Shown here one piece after another: positions 63,774-64,000 of a DNA stretch of 64,000 bases. Both the position numbers and the translations under genes were made by a program. Under the pieces are notes generated by a model. That model saw only the letters and a list, made by a program, of their open reading frames with translations. It made no database searches and was not told the origin of the DNA. Position 1 is the stretch's first letter; each line of letters opens with the position of its first letter. Source of the DNA: Spongiibacter nanhainus (GTDB lineage: Bacteria; Pseudomonadota; Gammaproteobacteria; Pseudomonadales; Spongiibacteraceae); the NCBI RefSeq assembly GCF_016132545.1, contig NZ_CP066167.1:310001-374000 (forward strand). Direction: 5' to 3'.

Positions 63774-64000
63774 TTATTTTACCGAACTGATGACGGCCCG
63801 CGGGTCATGCAGGGCCGCCAGGCGTTGGCGTATCTGCTGCTCAATCCCTTCTGCCGACAAGCCCACCGATGCCAGTTGCTCGCCGTGATTGCCGTGATCG
63901 ACAAAGCGGTCGGGCAGCCCCAATTGCAGCACCGGCACTGAGCGGCCCTGCTGATTCAGGTACTCCACCACGGCGCTGCCGGCGCCGCCGGCAACAACGT
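63774..64000 (-). CDS. dxs: 1-deoxy-D-xylulose-5-phosphate synthase (Dxs), C-terminal part
   Basis: The frame on the minus strand is open to the window edge. It reads VVAGGAGSAVVEYL and VLQLGLPDRFVDHG, the C-terminal transketolase domain of Dxs, and ends RAVISSVK. Dxs makes DXP for isoprenoids and for the ThiG thiazole step. The rest of the gene lies to the right of the window. Confidence 0.9.
   Translation of the reverse strand, partial: VVAGGAGSAVVEYLNQQGRSVPVLQLGLPDRFVDHGNHGEQLASVGLSAEGIEQQIRQRLAALHDPRAVISSVK

Overview
The window looks like 64 kb of chromosome from a Gram-negative gammaproteobacterium. It encodes TonB-dependent receptors, a FadL porin, a DsbD/TlpA periplasmic thiol system, the nrdR-ribD-ribE-ribBA-ribH-nusB-thiL-pgpA gene order and a TPP riboswitch in front of thiC. 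A marine, Cellvibrionales/Spongiibacteraceae-like lineage is my guess; no rRNA gene or other marker is present to confirm it. I saw no tRNA, rRNA, CRISPR array, integrase or transposase.

Left part (about 1-17,300): an acyl-CoA catabolism region with a less GC-rich look than the rest. It starts inside a crotonase gene. A tight operon at 1823-10190 then carries a methylglutaconyl/isohexenylglutaconyl-CoA hydratase-like crotonase, AtuA split into two genes, a three-gene biotin-dependent acyl-CoA carboxylase, an isovaleryl/citronellyl-type acyl-CoA dehydrogenase and a PECR-like SDR. This is the gene set of the acyclic terpene utilisation (Atu, geranyl-CoA carboxylase) pathway in an unusually split form, with no HMG-CoA lyase in view. 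A convergent TetR gene, an acyl-CoA ligase, a second SDR, a TonB receptor and a LuxR-type regulator follow, which would supply activation, uptake and control.

Middle part (17,400-33,700): a MAPEG protein; a FadL porin and a TetR regulator divergent around a 22-bp perfect palindrome; a membrane protein; then a two-component system divergent from a heavy-metal RND efflux operon ending in DUF3240. Next comes an extracytoplasmic redox block on the minus strand: TlpA, a DUF4266 lipoprotein ending in GCGCN, a DUF3570 outer-membrane protein, DsbD and an ApbE-family flavin transferase. The DUF3570 protein carries an ApbE-type flavinylation motif (D78-x-x-T-G-A-S84). I regard this block as the best candidate for a poorly described system.

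Right part (33,800-64,000): housekeeping and cofactor genes. These are an LLM-class flavin oxidoreductase, trxC, glyA, nrdR, the riboflavin operon (RibBA has lost the zinc cysteines of its GTP cyclohydrolase II half; an intact RibA lies at 63,126), nusB, thiL, pgpA, a cytochrome b562-like lipoprotein, a TauE/SafE permease, a GST-like protein, a DEAD-box helicase, an MscS channel and an EamA transporter. The thiamine genes follow (riboswitch, thiC, thiO, thiS, thiG), among which six copies of a 27-30 bp hairpin repeat are scattered within 3 kb. A phosphatase-like lipoprotein, a TonB receptor and a two-gene unit (periplasmic-binding-protein-like plus membrane protein of unknown function) follow on the minus strand. 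The window ends with a ThiD-ThiE fusion, a retropepsin-like protease, ribA and the 3' end of dxs.
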